Part shown: positions 1 to 13,294 of the stretch, piece after piece
Numbering within the stretch: position 1 is the stretch's first letter
Layout: the number at the start of each line of letters is the position of its first letter
Origin: Pyrrhosoma nymphula
Lineage: Eukaryota > Arthropoda > Insecta > Odonata > Coenagrionidae
Reading direction: 5' to 3'
Assembly (NCBI GenBank): GCA_963573305.1
Contig: OY754329.1
Span: forward strand, 129,877,422 to 129,941,421
DNA: 64,000 nucleotides
Notes under the pieces: generated by a model
Databases searched by the model: none
Seen by the model: the letters and a program-made list of their open reading frames with translations, nothing else
What the model was told of the DNA's origin: nothing
Program-made: the position numbers and the translations under genes

Positions 1-350
1 AAGGGACGAGGAATGCACGGGAATGCCGGGAAGGAGGAGGAGGAGACCGAGAGCCTGGCGTGAAAGAGGATGCGAAGGAGCTGTATACTCCTAGAGAGAA
101 GAGTAAGGGGTGTAAAGAGATTTGTCTGGAAGACTTAAGAGTAAGGTAGTCTGACGAGAGGGGTGGCAGGAGTTGGGTGTGGAGACGAAGAAATAAGGAT
201 GTTCCATCGCGAAGGTTTCCGGCGTAGCTTTACGGAATCGGTACGCATCACTAAATGCATGTGTACTCAGTTTATTCCAAACATTTTTAATTTATATATA
301 GAAAAATGTGGAAATAAAAAAGTGTGGAATACACAAAGTACAAATTCTTA
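1..350. other. Purine-rich, CpG-containing window edge
   Basis: G/A-rich on the plus strand with several CpGs, resembling the GC-rich islands further along. A 62-codon frame at 163-351 has no recognisable domain and runs into AT-rich DNA, so I do not call it a gene. Confidence 0.35.
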
Positions 351-1035
351 GGTTGGCAAATGAGATCTATTTCACATGTTTCGTGGTGTTGTTCAAAGTA
401 TGATTTAGTTGACCCTAACGGCCAACTGTCGGCCAACTTGTCTGTCGACCAACGGTCCAAAAAAAACTTTCCAATATCTTGGATTTAAACACCATTAAAA
501 TTTTATAAACTCACCCCAGTGAACGCAGTAATATTGCAGAAAATCACGTAGGGTTTCGAAATTGAGTGCAATGATATTAACTCTGTTGAATTAAGCCAGC
601 ATTAAGTCAAACTGCTCCAAAGCATGCCCTCTACAGAGGAATATACAAGTAAGACATCAAATGTGCAATTAGACGACGAATATATTTTCTTTGACTGATA
701 TATTTTCCTATCCAACGAGTAGACAGTTGCACCATATTTACACTCCGCTAACACATTTTGACTTAGATCACAAGAACTATTGGCAAATAACTCAAAACCT
801 ACAAGGGACTGGTGCCTTTAATTAATTGACATTTAAACACCTGGAATAATTCTTTTTATGTCTCTTTTTCCAAAAACAACGGCGAATTCATGCATTCTTT
901 CTTATGATTCACCCCTGGTCCATTTATGCGCAAGTAAATTAGAATATACATTATTACAAAAAATAATAAGGAAAGACAGAATATTGGTGACTTTCTTGGA
1001 GGTGACAATTTTTTTCTATGAGTAGCACGAACGAG
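351..1035. other. AT-rich DNA, nothing recognised
   Basis: No coding potential, no paired terminal repeats and no tandem array seen on either strand. Confidence 0.5.
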
Positions 1036-1345
1036 AAAAATAATACAGTCGTATTATTTTACTCATCCTTTAGCCCGCGGCAAGAGAAGTAAGTTTTCAA
1101 GAGGACGATGTGAGCGGGAAAAGCAGGGATGGAGAGGAAGGGGGTCGGTAGAGAGGGGGTAGAAGGAGTTTGGTTTAGCAGTAGTCTTTTAGGCTGCCGC
1201 ACGACGATGCCCGAGGTCATTTTTAGCATCCCCAATCTTCGCGTGACTAGCAATCCCGGGGAGGCGTTGCCAAGCCTACCGCACTACGCCTCTAACTGAT
1301 GTGTTTGGGTGGACGGGGGGACAGTTGTGGAGAATAGCCGAAGAC
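1036..1345. other. GC-rich island
   Basis: CpG-containing stretch between AT-rich flanks, with a G-rich run near 1310-1322. The short minus-strand frame at 1059-1253 is proline/serine-rich, as expected from base composition, and matches no family I know. Confidence 0.35.
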
Positions 1346-4300
1346 GGGTTGATCGCAGCGGAGGAAAAGAGGGGCTTTCAATTATAGGCACTGCGTTCAC
1401 GGTGGCGATGTGAAAGCAACGCAACGGTAGCGAAGGGCCACGAGCGAGTATGCACACTTACCCAAACATTTCAATCGATTTCGACTGAAAAGAAGTATTA
1501 CTACTCTTGATGTGGAGTAATCTAGCCAAAGCCTAGCGTCAAGCGACATCAGACTCCCGGACAGAATTTCGGTATAGAATATATTTCTTTCATTCGTTTA
1601 ACTATGAAATATTTAAGCCAGAAGTTTCATACTTGGTTCAAAATTTGGCCAATGAACTATAAACCTAAATTTTTCCAATCGTATTTTCTCTATTGATCGA
1701 AAAAACTGAAAATAATTAACTTAATGCGAATTATTTATGCAAATTTAGAGCTTCTCTTCACTTTGGTTGCCAAGAAATTTTGAAATTGTTACCGAGGCTT
1801 GCCATATGCTAAGCAGGATATAAAAGCTACACTTTCGCGACGCGTATTTCTATGGCTTTCAACAACATAATACCTTAAGTCGTTGCGTGGTTACGAATAT
1901 ACAAGCGCTTCAAATAAATTCAAAATACTATCAATAGAGGGATATAGAGTAATTTTAGAAGAATGTTTCAATTCTAAGTCTATTTCATGTAATTATCATG
2001 AATGTAGAAAAATAATTTTCATATTAATTTTTTTTTCAAAAGATTAATTTGCATATTTATGTTTATTTATATATAACACTGCGAGATATATATAATGCGA
2101 GAAATTGGGAAAGCTGCAGGAAGAGAGAGAATTCGGTGCTTTATACGCTAAAGTGCTACTTCTGTCGGCCATTCTGCGGCGGCCGCAATTTCTTAAAAAT
2201 ATAATACCAATGGTACGTTGCGTTGTTTTTATTTCATATGCCTGCTATGTTGAATGATACCCAAGTTGTTCATTCGTCTCTATTGTGTTTCTATAACCTT
2301 TGAGGAAGAATTATAAATAAATTGATGTTTTATCAAAAGGTTAATGTTTTCAATAAATTGAAGTCTCATAAACTACAAAATATAAATAACATCAAAAATG
2401 TGTTCGATTAGCTACTAGGAGAAGAAGTATTAGAACGAATTACAGGAGGCGACCTACAAATGAGGTCATTTGCACCAATAGGGATACGTGGGTATATGAT
2501 AATGGGGGGTTGATTTTGGGATTAAATGCTGATAGAGAGAAACCTGTCGTCGGATTTCGGTGAAAAAAAAATAAAAAGAGGTCCAGACGTCCCATCCGAC
2601 GGACTTATTGCTGCACTTAAAGAATTCCCTAAACAACTCCCTTGGGTTGGAATCCCAGGGATTGGGATACAGGGAACTCTTGATAATCCGAAGTGATGTG
2701 GGCCTCGGATAATACAGAAGGCTAACGTGCTCGTGTGAGCGAACAATGAATTATGACAAAAATAAGATATTCCTAAGTTTTACTATATTCGGGTTTTTTG
2801 ACGTTGTATGGACATGATGTTGCTGAGAACCTACCCGAATGTGACGAATCCCGAATTTTCCAAGAATCTTGACGTTCGTTTGCATGAAATGAACTGGCTT
2901 GTTTCAACCACTACATGCGCCTCAGATAATGCGGACCATCGATATCCCGGGACTTAAATAAAAGATACTGTGGTGCAACACAAAATAATGTTCCACCTAG
3001 AGTCCGATGCAGGAATTGCCCAGAAACTTGTGTCTGATAAAGCATCCTTTCTACGACATAAAATACAATTGTTCAAAGACTACGTATTGACTAACGGGCC
3101 ATTGTTCAGCCTAAATTATCGTTTTTGAGTTATCTGATAAGGACTAAGAAGTGAATGACTTACTCAGGACTTTTTTTTTTCAACCTGTTTTTTAATTTTC
3201 CAACCCCTGTTTCAAATTGAAGCGAAATATTCACGCAACAAAGATAAAATAGGAATCTAACACGATAGGACATCGTTAACCAAACGTTCGACTGAAACAC
3301 CAACCAAAGCATAACCCCCAACGCAGCTGCTTGTAGTAAATAGCAAATATTCCAATAGCTGCAACTGATACATCTACAGCAGTCTATCTCGAGTGTACCT
3401 TGAGCCGGTAAATGGAATTTGTAAATGCGTACATTGCACATTATGCAACATTAACTGTCCACCAGAATGAAGTAGATAATTCGATAAGAACAAACGTATT
3501 CATTGCTATCTCGTTTTGAAATTGCATTATCGACCTTAAGCCACCGATATATGATAATTAGCTTCGTGATAGGAGACTTCTAACGAAATCAGATAATCCA
3601 TGCAGCAATTAAAAGGGCAATATCTAGGGTTATAATCATCCTAAATAAAGATTATTGCAGCAGATTCCCTACCTGGACATTTAAATTAAGTTCACCATCG
3701 AAGGCATCAAACATTTGATCATGTACTTCTACAACCTTTATCTCGGCCTAATGGACCAAATAAAGGAAAATATAAACTGCCTACTTGAGGAAACGATCGA
3801 TCAGTCGCACAAAAAAGTCTTTCAGTGCTTGTACTGATAAGAAAATATTCCACAAGAGTCAGCGAAAAAAAAATTCACGGGACAGCACAGTCACTTGCTT
3901 CAATTTCAAGCAGGTGTTGTCAGTTTCAATTTTTGATTCCATAGAGAGCCAATCAAAAACGCAAGTACTATCACCAATCACCGAGGTCTGTGTTGTGCTG
4001 TGATATCCATTCACTTCCATGAGCACATGCTCTTATTTCAGCGCACTGTTACTGTATGCATGAGAGCATTTCCCGGGAAAATACAGAATAAAGGCTATAG
4101 AATATCATTTTGTTGCACATTAAAAAGAACCCTAGAAACTTTAAACGACATCTTTAACAATGGTCCACCGCAACTTTTAACGATTTCAAAGAGAGGTAGA
4201 CCCTCGATAAACAATAATTGTTGCTAATTGCTAACGTAGAAAAGACGAAAAACCATTTCGACAAACGTGATACATTTGCATAGGGAGCTCCACGTAGTAA

Positions 4301-4379
4301 TTCTGAAATATATGAATTCAAAGTAAAATTTGCGTGATCGACTGAATGTGGTTTGATGGTTAAACAATGTGAACGGCGG
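1346..4379. other. AT-rich DNA, no supported gene
   Basis: About 3 kb with only short frames of skewed composition. A TATAAAAG at 1819-1826 has no matching initiator downstream. I see no repeats with defined ends. Confidence 0.5.
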
Positions 4380-5689
4380 TAGTTATGGGTGAATGACTCG
4401 CGTGTGAATACGGGAGGACAGAAAGCGTTTTCCTCTTTCCCGACTAATTCTTTAATCCGTTCTAAGCCAGCTCACGGGGGCGGATCAGAGGAAAAGAAAC
4501 GTGGGCTCAACGCTGAAGGGACGGAAAGGAAAACAAGAGCGACGCAAAACGGGAACAGTGACACGAGGATAAGGATAAAAAAAATAAAATCGTTCCCACC
4601 TGTTCGAGAACGAGGGAAATGGATTCGCTCTTGAGCGAGTGGATACCTCCGAGCGAATTTCTTCTCCTTTTAAAGCTTGTTACGCGCATTGAGGCCACGG
4701 AGATTATAAAAAAAACACTCTCACGACTCCGAAACGCTCGAAATCTTCAACAAAGAACGATCTATTCACGGTTATTTGGGCGCTGGTCCTCCAGAAGGGT
4801 CCACACATGTTTAGAGACATTGCTCCCTAGAGCCAACTATCTCGTAATCGGGGTGCCAAAGTTTATCTCCATATTTTTCCCACGATTTTCAGCCAGTTGA
4901 AAGACAAAAACACGTCAACTGACCAAAAACCTGAAAGTAAATCTCTTAAATAAATAACTTTGGCTCTATTAAGAAGGCTATATTCGTTATTTAAGATTCT
5001 ATAAATATTTAGCTAATAATATTTCACTAATGTTATGCCTGACCGTCTGTAAGTCACGCCTCACCACTCGCCAAGTTAAAACTTGACAGGAATTTTGTGA
5101 CACGAAGCCGACCGTAAAATGGGTAAAATCCGCCAAAACAATTTAACTCTTTTTTTACCCAAAGTAGTTAAATTTTACTCTCATAAGAAATAAATTCCGT
5201 TATTCCGTGTGAAAATTGCGTTTTTGGCATCAAAACCGTTATTTTTTCACAAATTAAATATTTGAAATTATAATTTCCTCAACAACCGCAGCATAGACTT
5301 TTATCTGGGGACCTACGTCCGAGGCCATATATGGCTTCGGTTAAATGATCAATATCAGAATTAGAGTGAGATTTCAGTAAGGGGTGAAGAGTCAAAAATA
5401 AATTTCACATAGTATTCGCATTTTGCACGTCACACCAGGAAAGTTTATAAAAAAATAATTTTCAACAATTTCAATTCGTTCACCTTCCCACAGAATTCAA
5501 AGGAAAATCTCTCTTTTTACGAGTATTTTTACTAAAATAAAAATAGCACCTAAAAGAACAAATTACTTTTGAATCAACACAACTCATGCATTCTAACTTC
5601 ATATTGAAAGGAAAATTTTAAAATATTTCGTGATTAAATTAATTCAGGACTCAAATAAATTCAATCATTCAGAGTAATTCAATAAACTA
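4380..5689. other. Mixed-composition DNA, no supported gene
   Basis: 4380-4660 is moderately GC- and purine-rich with overlapping frames on both strands (4389-4634 plus, 4507-4698 minus), a sign of composition rather than coding. The rest is AT-rich and featureless to me. Confidence 0.4.
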
Positions 5690-6080
5690 ATGGGTTCACC
5701 CTTTACTCTCTCTCTCACACAGCCTCGATCTTACCAGCTCCCTAGACGCGACTTCCCGAGCACTCTTTCCCTCAACGCTTCTTCACCAACCCTCTGGACT
5801 CCGACCCTCCCGATATGTGTCGCCCTATCGTCCTCATCATCTCTGCCGCCCCTCCCGCTTAGTTCACCCGCAGCAGAGAGAGAGAGTGAGGGAGGCCAAG
5901 GCCCGAATTGGGCTCCCGTCCAACGCACGTCTCCCCTTCCCTTACACTCGGCCGGGATCACTAACACACACGCTGCAATGAAATGCGGAGAGGGTAAAAG
6001 GAAGGAGCACACAGTGAGGGGAGAGAGCGAGGCTACTTCAGTGGAATCCAGGGATGTTGGTAGGAGAAGAGACGCGGTTG
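5690..6080. other. GC-rich, strand-skewed island
   Basis: Pyrimidine-rich on the plus strand to about 5870, then GA-rich with a GAGAGAG run near 5876. Frames of 163 codons (plus) and 93 codons (minus) overlap almost fully and are low-complexity Ser/Pro/Arg, so I read them as composition artefacts. It could be a regulatory or open-chromatin element; the sequence does not prove it. Confidence 0.35.
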
Positions 6081-6239
6081 GAAATAAAATGGAGACGGGT
6101 AATTTTTTTGCTAGCTATATTTCGCGAGCTATATTTCTAGAAGTAATGTTTATTTATAAGAGTAGGAAATCGAGCGGTTAAGATAGGTTTTAATAGCGGA
6201 GAGTAGAAAAAACTTTATAAATGTTTACAGGCGAAATCC

Positions 6240-6530
6240 TCTATTTACTTACACAATTTCTTTCATCATCTCAGGATACGCCCTCCCTCTCTTCACCTCA
6301 GACATAAAGCCTATTCTCTTTCTTCCCCTTTCCCGCTTACCCAACATTATCCCCTCTATCACGACCTTCAGCATTCCTTTCCCCGTTATAACCTCTTCCA
6401 GCCACCTAACCTGTCTCCTCCTATATCTCCTATTCCCATTATGTTTCCTCTCCTCACCCACCACAACCGAGAACTTGTCATGTTCACTACATGCGCTCAA
6501 TATTATCTCCTCCCCTGACTCTTAATATCT
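6240..6530 (-). pseudogene. LINE family A reverse transcriptase C-terminal remnant
   Basis: The minus-strand frame carries the order seen at the C-terminus of many arthropod non-LTR retrotransposon ORF2 proteins: GEERK, an RRQVRWLEEV stretch, GKGMLKVVIEG, then basic GKRERGRKRIGF. The same order appears at 24640-25030 (plus) and, more decayed, at 28.7, 30.2, 37.3 and 50.7 kb. Only the last 80 or so codons remain; the endonuclease and catalytic RT domains are absent, as expected of a 5'-truncated LINE insertion. Family assignment rests on motif memory, not a search. Confidence 0.6.
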
Positions 6531-7050
6531 CCAATCCACTCATAAGCCAAGCAGAATCTCATTTCTTCTTCTTTCTCTTCCCTTCCTACTCAGCTTTCTC
6601 CCTTTCATTACCCACTTCAACTACCAGTCACCTTTAAAAACGCCTTCCATCATCTTATTCTGCTGCCTTAAATTTTCCCAAATCCTAATTTTCATAATAT
6701 ATTTAACATATCTTCGTTTGACTTCCTCGAACCAACTAACCCTCACCATCTTTCACCAAACCCATATCCCAAAAAATCCAAAATCTCTCTTATCAAAGAC
6801 CAAGATTTGGAACCTCTTTAAGTTAATAAAGAACAGATATCATCGTCCTTCTCAGAAGGAGAACGAACAAATTCAAGCAAGGGAAAAAAGGAGTACTCGT
6901 GATTGAGAAAAGAACATGAGAAAGGGAGGCAGTTGTGTGAACGCAGCCCATAGACGACGAAAATGAAACCTAAAACATACATATCTATATAGTATATACT
7001 ATCTACCGACCGAACCACTCCCTTTCGTGAAAGGCACACTCAAAAGAGCT
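6531..7050 (-). other. Pyrimidine-rich DNA, possibly older LINE debris
   Basis: The minus strand is purine-rich and lies between two minus-strand LINE remnants, so it may be decayed retrotransposon sequence. No diagnostic motif survives that I can name. Confidence 0.25.
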
Positions 7051-7330
7051 TAATTATTGGTGTTGGGCCTAAAAAATACTGGTTCTCTAATAGTCAATAC
7101 CTCCATTCCTCCCTCTTTTGCATACCTCTTTTGCTTCTGCTATATTCATGCATTACTTCATACACGCTCTCCTATTCCTAAGGCTCTTAATATGCCTTCT
7201 CTTAAGAGACTCTTCCACCACATTAATCCATTGACCAACTCAATCTAATCCTTCCTCTCACACCTTTCACTTTTCTAGCATAAATCTGCTCTGTCAATCG
7301 ACTCTCATCCACCCTACAAAAAATTGAATG
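7051..7330 (-). pseudogene. LINE family G fragment
   Basis: This minus-strand stretch aligns by eye with 47675-47945 and 57935-58340, for example the shared pyrimidine run around CATACACGCTCTCC. The 57.9 kb copy encodes the C-terminal LINE motif LICLGHVERLDESRI, which ties the group to non-LTR retrotransposons. Here the reading frame is broken by stops and the 3' tail seen in the other copies is missing. Confidence 0.45.
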
Positions 7331-7930
7331 ACAAAAAAAATAAAACGAGATCAGCGAGTCTTACGTAAATGGGAGGACATGGAAAGAAAGTGAATGAGGA
7401 AAGAGAGGAGATAGAGAGAAACGGGAAATGGAGGAAAGGATAAATGGGAAAGGGAGGAAAGGATAAAAGGCCATGCGAGTATAGAAAAAAAATTCACACC
7501 GCGATCATATTTTCCTCATCTGCGGCAAGAGTTTTCCCTGATGTATTCTCAACCGCTCCACACAAACTCACTCTCCGCCTCCCTTCCACTACAACTCCCT
7601 GGACCTGGATATGGGAGGGAGACGCGTTAGTGTAAGTATACCTTCCTACGTGACAGAAGGGACGCAGGAGGGTGTCGGAAAACGTTGCTGGCTGCGGGCG
7701 GATTAATTAAGGTCGGCCAGAGGCGGGGAGGGGAGGGAGAGGTTGAGGGGGGTTGGGAAGGGGGCGGAGTGGGACATGTCCGTCGATGGAGCGGGCGGCC
7801 ACGTCGAACCCACGCGATGATATTCGGGAAATTTGCCACGACAAGTTGGACGGACGTTTGAAGGGGAGCGAGGATCGCCGGGTATTTCCCCACTCCCCCC
7901 CCCCCTGACAGATTTAGGTGTACAAAAAGG
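7331..7930. other. GC-rich, purine-skewed island
   Basis: 7340-7460 is GA-rich, and 7600-7910 is G-rich with many CpGs and a C run near 7896-7905. Overlapping frames occur on both strands with no domain. Confidence 0.4.
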
Positions 7931-9189
7931 GGCGATGATTTTGACGCCGTCGAATTCGACGTACGTATTTCCTTAACCCTTAAAAAATAAAACTAAAAAT
8001 CAATCAAGGAATTCTACCAAATATACGGAGTTTCTATAAACAGTCCTGCATATAACTTCTCTGACGACATGCTTCTTACGGCAGCTGAAATTTTAAAATA
8101 AAATTGGAAAATTTGAATATGGTCTGTATTACGAGCACAGAAGTCCCGCTAAAACTACCATAACACTTTGTTTCCCATGCCTTCGTTCAAGCCGTACAAA
8201 ATTCCCATTCTTTTCCTCTTTCCGACACTTTCCCTGCCTGGTTCAACTACATCATCGACAATTTACTGCGAATTTAAAACAATAAGTTAGGAATAGACAC
8301 CTTAATAAAATATTATACAACAATGACCATTCCTTGTGGAACTTACAGAAGAGATAAAAGCCGTCCATAGCTATTTGCATAATTAATTCTTTCCCTGACA
8401 TGTCCGCTATGATGCCTTCATCGAAGAGTAGCGTCATAAGATAAGTACGTTTAGTGAGCTGTACTCGAGGTCTTTATTTTCCATGAGTTCAGATACAAGT
8501 AATTCTTATAATTTATCGATTGTCGAAACGATAAGTACATTTCATTGTTAATATAGATTATATATACCTTTCCAAACTTACACGGATATCATACTTGTTT
8601 ACATATTTCTAAAGTGTGTCCAAGATAATACAGCAATTGACAGTAATGCAGAAAATTTGTTAAATGTAATGTTGTCCTGAACTCTTTTTCATTATAATCA
8701 CACATACTTCTATGACACTTGAGATCTAAGATTTGAAATATTAATCTTAATATATGATGGAAAACCTAGCAGTTCATTTCACCATCCTTTATCCAAGATA
8801 TTTTTAGGAGCCGTCTCTATTTCGTAAAAATTTTTGCACCCTGCATTTTCAATATGCCACCACAATTTCCTCATACACAAAGAAGGGAAGTGTTCCCAGA
8901 TCATTGATACTATCTCCACATAATTCTTTAAAATTCCGCCGAGATTCGACCAAATATGAGAGATATAATGACGACTCTTCATCAATGATTTTTAAAAATT
9001 TTATTCTTCGACCGATGATCATTAACTGAACGGGAAATATATTTGATCTCATTTTTATCTTCAAATAACGCTAAGTTTTTTTTTATACCCTGCAGTCCCA
9101 GTTTCGGGAAGGCGACAGAAAGAGTAAAAATAGATTTAAAAAAAGGATTTACGAGCATCGCGGAAAAAAATGAGCCATTAATCACCAAT
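7931..9189. other. AT-rich DNA, nothing recognised
   Basis: Short overlapping minus-strand frames at 8779-9188 are AT-driven and match no family I recognise. No terminal repeats or tandem units seen. Confidence 0.45.
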
Positions 9190-9500
9190 GACTGTAGTTA
9201 ATGAATAAATCCGAAATGCCATTGGGAGGGAGAGAGAGGATCCCGGAGCGGAAATGTATCATGGTGAAGGTGAGGAGGATTATTTATTTTTGCCCTGACC
9301 CTTTCAGGGTGTGTAGGGGGGGGATAGAAGGGGTGAGCTGGACGCTGAGTGAGTTGCCAGGGAGTAGGTAGTGGGGACGTTTCAGGAAGCGGCTGACAGA
9401 GGGGGCCGGGACTCTCGACTGGGGAATTCCTCGCACACTCCATCACTTACCTTCTCTCTCGTCCGCACCACGGTGCAGCGAAAAAATCCTAGAGGACACC
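9190..9500. other. GC-rich, purine-skewed island
   Basis: G/A-rich on the plus strand, with a small CCCTGACC...TCAGGG dyad near 9293-9310. Frames on both strands overlap and look compositional. Confidence 0.35.
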
Positions 9501-10409
9501 ACAGAGAGCATATCAAGTTCAGAACCCATGAATCATCCGCTGTAGCAACTATTTACACTTTTGAAAGTCCACCGAGATACACGATACGTGCACACACTGC
9601 ATTTCCTTAAGCATTCCGTCTACTTTAATTATAGAACCTCTTTGGAGACGCCCAGAGGGAAATAAACAGGTCCTTCCATATTAATGGAAGAATTACAGGC
9701 ACGTCCTCAAAACGTTTGTATACTCATAATTTCATTGGTTCATAATTTTGAAAATTTCACGCAATACTCATTTCTCATAACACCAAGAGTTTTTCGAACG
9801 ATGAAAATTTCACATTGTTAATAATTTGAATATTGCATGGAGCCAAAGTTGCACCAGTCAGATGCTCAAATTTTGGACAATCATAATCATATTTTTGCAA
9901 TATTTGAAGAAAATTTTCAGCATCAAACGAATTGCGATATTTCAGTCACTAAATATAATTCTCTTCGCTGAAGATGTTTTCCAGTCGGAACTGAATGTTG
10001 GACCAGACTGCGTTGGACTACGAATGAGTACCCACTACCCGGTGACCTCCACTGTGCAAAAAGTGCGTTCAATCCCGGTTGGGCACTATATTATTATAGG
10101 AGGTGACCGTCAACTTTGGCCACTTGCGTGATAATAATGATTATAATTTGGAGCAAATACCATTTATCGCAAACGCATTTAATCACTTTTAAAAAAGTAC
10201 TTACGAATAACATTCAAACAAGGATAATATCCTTATCTCATCGTCAAAGAAATTCATAAATTTTAATTTGATTATTACGAGATGAAATAATTCCTACATC
10301 GCGATGTCTTAATTAATAACGAGTCTAAATCCTTCCTACATTCATATAAATAATGAAAAATTATGAATTATTAAGTTTCCCACGTATATTTTTTTTATTT
10401 ATCACAACC
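9501..10409. other. AT-rich DNA, no supported gene
   Basis: A 101-codon plus frame at 9826-10131 has an ordinary amino-acid mix but no domain, splice context or homologue that I recognise. I leave it uncalled. Confidence 0.4.
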
Positions 10410-10476
10410 CGGGTTTCATCGCTTCACGACATCATCAGGTCACCCACCCGATGATGTCGTGAAGCGATGAAACCCG
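10410..10476. ncRNA. Hammerhead-like motif pair in a perfect 27-bp inverted repeat
   Basis: Arms 10410-10436 and 10450-10476 are perfect inverted repeats with a 13-nt spacer. Read on the minus strand, the left arm and inner flank give CTGATGA, one unpaired T, a 4-bp stem GTCG/CGAT (with a G-T wobble) closing a 5-nt loop, then GAAAC. The next bases make the self-complementary octamer ACCCGGGT followed by T. This matches the hammerhead core plus one extra base before stem II. The plus-strand arm has the same stem but begins CCCGATGA. Stem I is only partly supported. AATAAA-like bases follow the module outward on both sides. Confidence 0.5.
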
Positions 10477-11249
10477 AGTCGAGAGAAATAAAAAACATTT
10501 ATGTGGAAAACAAAGCAATTCATCATTTCATTATGAAGGAATTTCACCAAGTTACTGCCGATATCTTTATTTGTATTCATATAAATGTTTCCAACATTCA
10601 TTTATTGGTTATTTCTACCTCTTTCTATATCTTTTCCTATTTATATCCTCCTCCCCTGCCCCCCTCCCCTAACGCTTCGGTCTAGTGCTTTACATGTTCG
10701 ACCTAAGCCTAAGAACCCTGAACATGAAATGCCAAAAAGTGGTGAAACGCGTCGCGCCATTTTATACATCTGTGGAAGATTACCGTGTTTTTTCATCACG
10801 AATATTTACAACTTCCACCAGGTCAAACTTGACACTGTTGTTTATATTTCTATAAAGGGTATTCTGAGAGGATTATATTGATTGCATTAGCTCTTGTTTT
10901 CACTAGTTAAAAAGTAGAATAATTCTGATACGAAAAATAGCGTCACAGAACCTATGGTTACGCGGAAAATGCATAAACCGGAATGTAAAAGAGCTATGAA
11001 ATCTTTTTGTCTACGTTTAAGCAAAAAAAATTAAGTGAATACACATAAGTATATAAAGTTAAAGTCGATTGAGTTGATGCATTAGTCCTGCCGTAGAGTC
11101 GAAAAAATCAATCGAGTTCGATCCCGGGATGAATGGATAATCTTGGACTCGTTAACTTAAAGGACATCTCGCGATCCGGGCCCAGATCGGCACAAAAGCG
11201 TCCCATTGTTGGAGATAGCTCTTCGGAAATTCGGGGATAACCTCTCTCC
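10477..11249. other. AT-rich DNA with an isolated tRNA-like B box
   Basis: GAGTTCGATCCC at 11114-11125 fits the pol III B-box consensus, but I see no convincing A box or tRNA cloverleaf upstream. It may be a decayed tRNA-derived SINE. Otherwise featureless. Confidence 0.3.
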
Positions 11250-12010
11250 AGCCAGCTCCATGGATCACGAGCAGCTAAGCGACGCGCTCCAATAGAACTG
11301 GTCGCTTTAGAGAGCCGGGATGATCATATAGGGGGAGGAAGAAAAGAAAGAAAGCAAGATGGATAGAGTCCTCTCGGAATCGACCCCTTGCAGGAATGCC
11401 AACTACTAAAAAGGGGGAATGCGGTGAAAGGGAGAAAGAGAGAGAGGGAGGAGTAGGAGACAATGCAACGGTGGCGAACTCTGGCGAGCAGTAATATGAA
11501 CAGTGGAGACGTATGAATGCGACATCCGATTCTTTCCCCATCCAACCCACTCCTTCTCCCAGACGACAACCCCCTCTCCACTTTAAAAAGTTCCGACTTT
11601 CCTCCCCATACTTTTGACGGGAAGAGGGGGGGGGTCCAAACGGCTTTTCGGGATTATGTGCCGCTGATGTTGGGAGTGAAGAAGACTGCAAACTTGTGCG
11701 GGCAACTGGAGGGAAACCGTCTTATGGAAGATAAGAGGGGAGGGGGTGGGTGGGGGAACGAGAGGAATTGGACTGGGAAGGTTCGCAGGAGGAAAGAGTG
11801 GTAGAGGGATGAGAGAAGTTCTTGGGCGGGCGCGGTGGTGTGGGGTTATGGAAGACATCGAGAGGGGTTTTACAGAGGATGAGGGGAAAGAGACGGAAGA
11901 ATCTCGCAGGGTTTTGGGGACAAAGGAACGAGGCAGGTGTGAAAAGGAGGAGAAGTAAGGGAGCCTTAACGGGAAACCTGGTGAGGCAAGCGAAGAAGAG
12001 GGGCTGACTT
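11250..12010. other. Large GC-rich, purine-skewed island
   Basis: The longest such island here, with CpGs, a GAGAGAG run near 11436 and G/A tracts on the plus strand from 11320 to 12000. Frames of 214 and 138 codons on the minus strand and several on the plus strand overlap. All are Ser/Pro- or Arg/Gly/Glu-rich with no domain, so base skew explains them better than coding. Confidence 0.4.
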
Positions 12011-13292
12011 CTGGAAATGATTTCCGATTGAATTTCTCATAACTGAAGAATTCAATTCGAGAATCGATCAAAGGATAGTCTCTCTCAGGCTCAACTTCGG
12101 AGGAAATGTTGCATTTCTTCATCCAATGAATCGAAGTATTCCGTGAGGCACCTTTAGGGCGAGTGGCATGGAATGTCACAAGACAAGCCATTTTCGTTAT
12201 TTTTTGGGGAAGAAAACAAGTTCTCAACGCATATAGCTATGCTGCATTTATAGTTATTGGTGCTTTGTTGAGACAACTTTGAGGTGACATTGTGCAAGGT
12301 AAAAAGAGAAGTATATCCTATATGTCCTAGTGTGTATCATCTCTATTTTAATTGGATAGTCGAACCGGCCGATTTATGTACTGAAGGAACTGAATAATTT
12401 TGTCGGCGTCAGGAGTATACTCAAGGTGTCTAGGAACAACAACAAAATTATACCTTTCCGCGCTAATTATTTTGCAAATTGAAGATGAAATAACATATTA
12501 TAAAATACGAGAGTGGGTGAAACATGGAAAAAATGGGTGTGCCGGTTCGTGGATGCAAGACAGAAGTGGAACTTCTGTATTACGTCATGTAAAGTGCTCG
12601 CTGTAGACCCGTTCGCTCTATAAACATGGGAACGATTATTAAGGCACAAAATTGAGAATAGGGGAAGCAATGAAAACTTCGTGTTCTAAAAGGAAAATGA
12701 ATATCAAATTGACACAGAAAAAATAGTAGTAGTAATAGTATGAGTCCTAATTTTAGCGGGGTCCCTAATGATATGCAGCATCATGCCTTCAAAGAGTGAG
12801 TTTAGAGAGATCCTTCAAAGGAGAGAGAAAGAGCAGAGCAGCAGAGAACCAGAGAGCAGAAAAAGTAGACACAAGCTTAAAAACTTTACTACCTTGGAGG
12901 AAAGAGGACACAAAGGGTCAGTGTTTAGAGAGCTGACACACAGGAAATACGCTCCAGGGATCGGCTGGTCGGAGCTTTCCTGTAGCCCAGCAAAAAAGTG
13001 ACACGCGAACTGGCGCGCCAAAATCAAAGGAAATATTAATTTACTGCGGTTATCCAGTTGTCTCGTAGTGAAATTTTCTCTGTTTAGTAGAATCGTGGAT
13101 TCAGAGTGGGAGGAAAGCGTTTTTTTGAAGGGCGAATAAATTGAATGAGCAAAGGCATGATATGATATTTTAGCAGATACCATTTTGATTACCGTGCCGT
13201 GTTCCCATATATGTGTCATTATTTCCGTTTATTAAAGTGATTGCAACTAATGAAACGCCACGCGCGCATTTGCAGCATTACTTGCAGGGGCA
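12011..13292. other. AT-rich DNA, nothing recognised
   Basis: 12780-12930 is locally purine-rich. No family motif, terminal repeats or tandem structure found. Confidence 0.45.
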
Positions 13293-13294
13293 TA

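Noticed and set aside
1819..1826. TATAAAAG as a promoter
   Set aside because: No TCAGT-type initiator 25-32 bases downstream and no gene or element start.
5690..6181. A 163-codon plus-strand frame
   Set aside because: Overlaps a 93-codon minus frame; composition follows the GC island and runs on into AT-rich DNA.
11108..11130. A B box suggesting a tRNA gene
   Set aside because: No acceptor stem, D arm or A box at the right distance.
11583..12227. A 214-codon minus-strand frame, the longest in the window
   Set aside because: Ser/Pro-rich low complexity over a G/A-skewed plus strand, overlapping other frames on both strands, with no domain or splice context.
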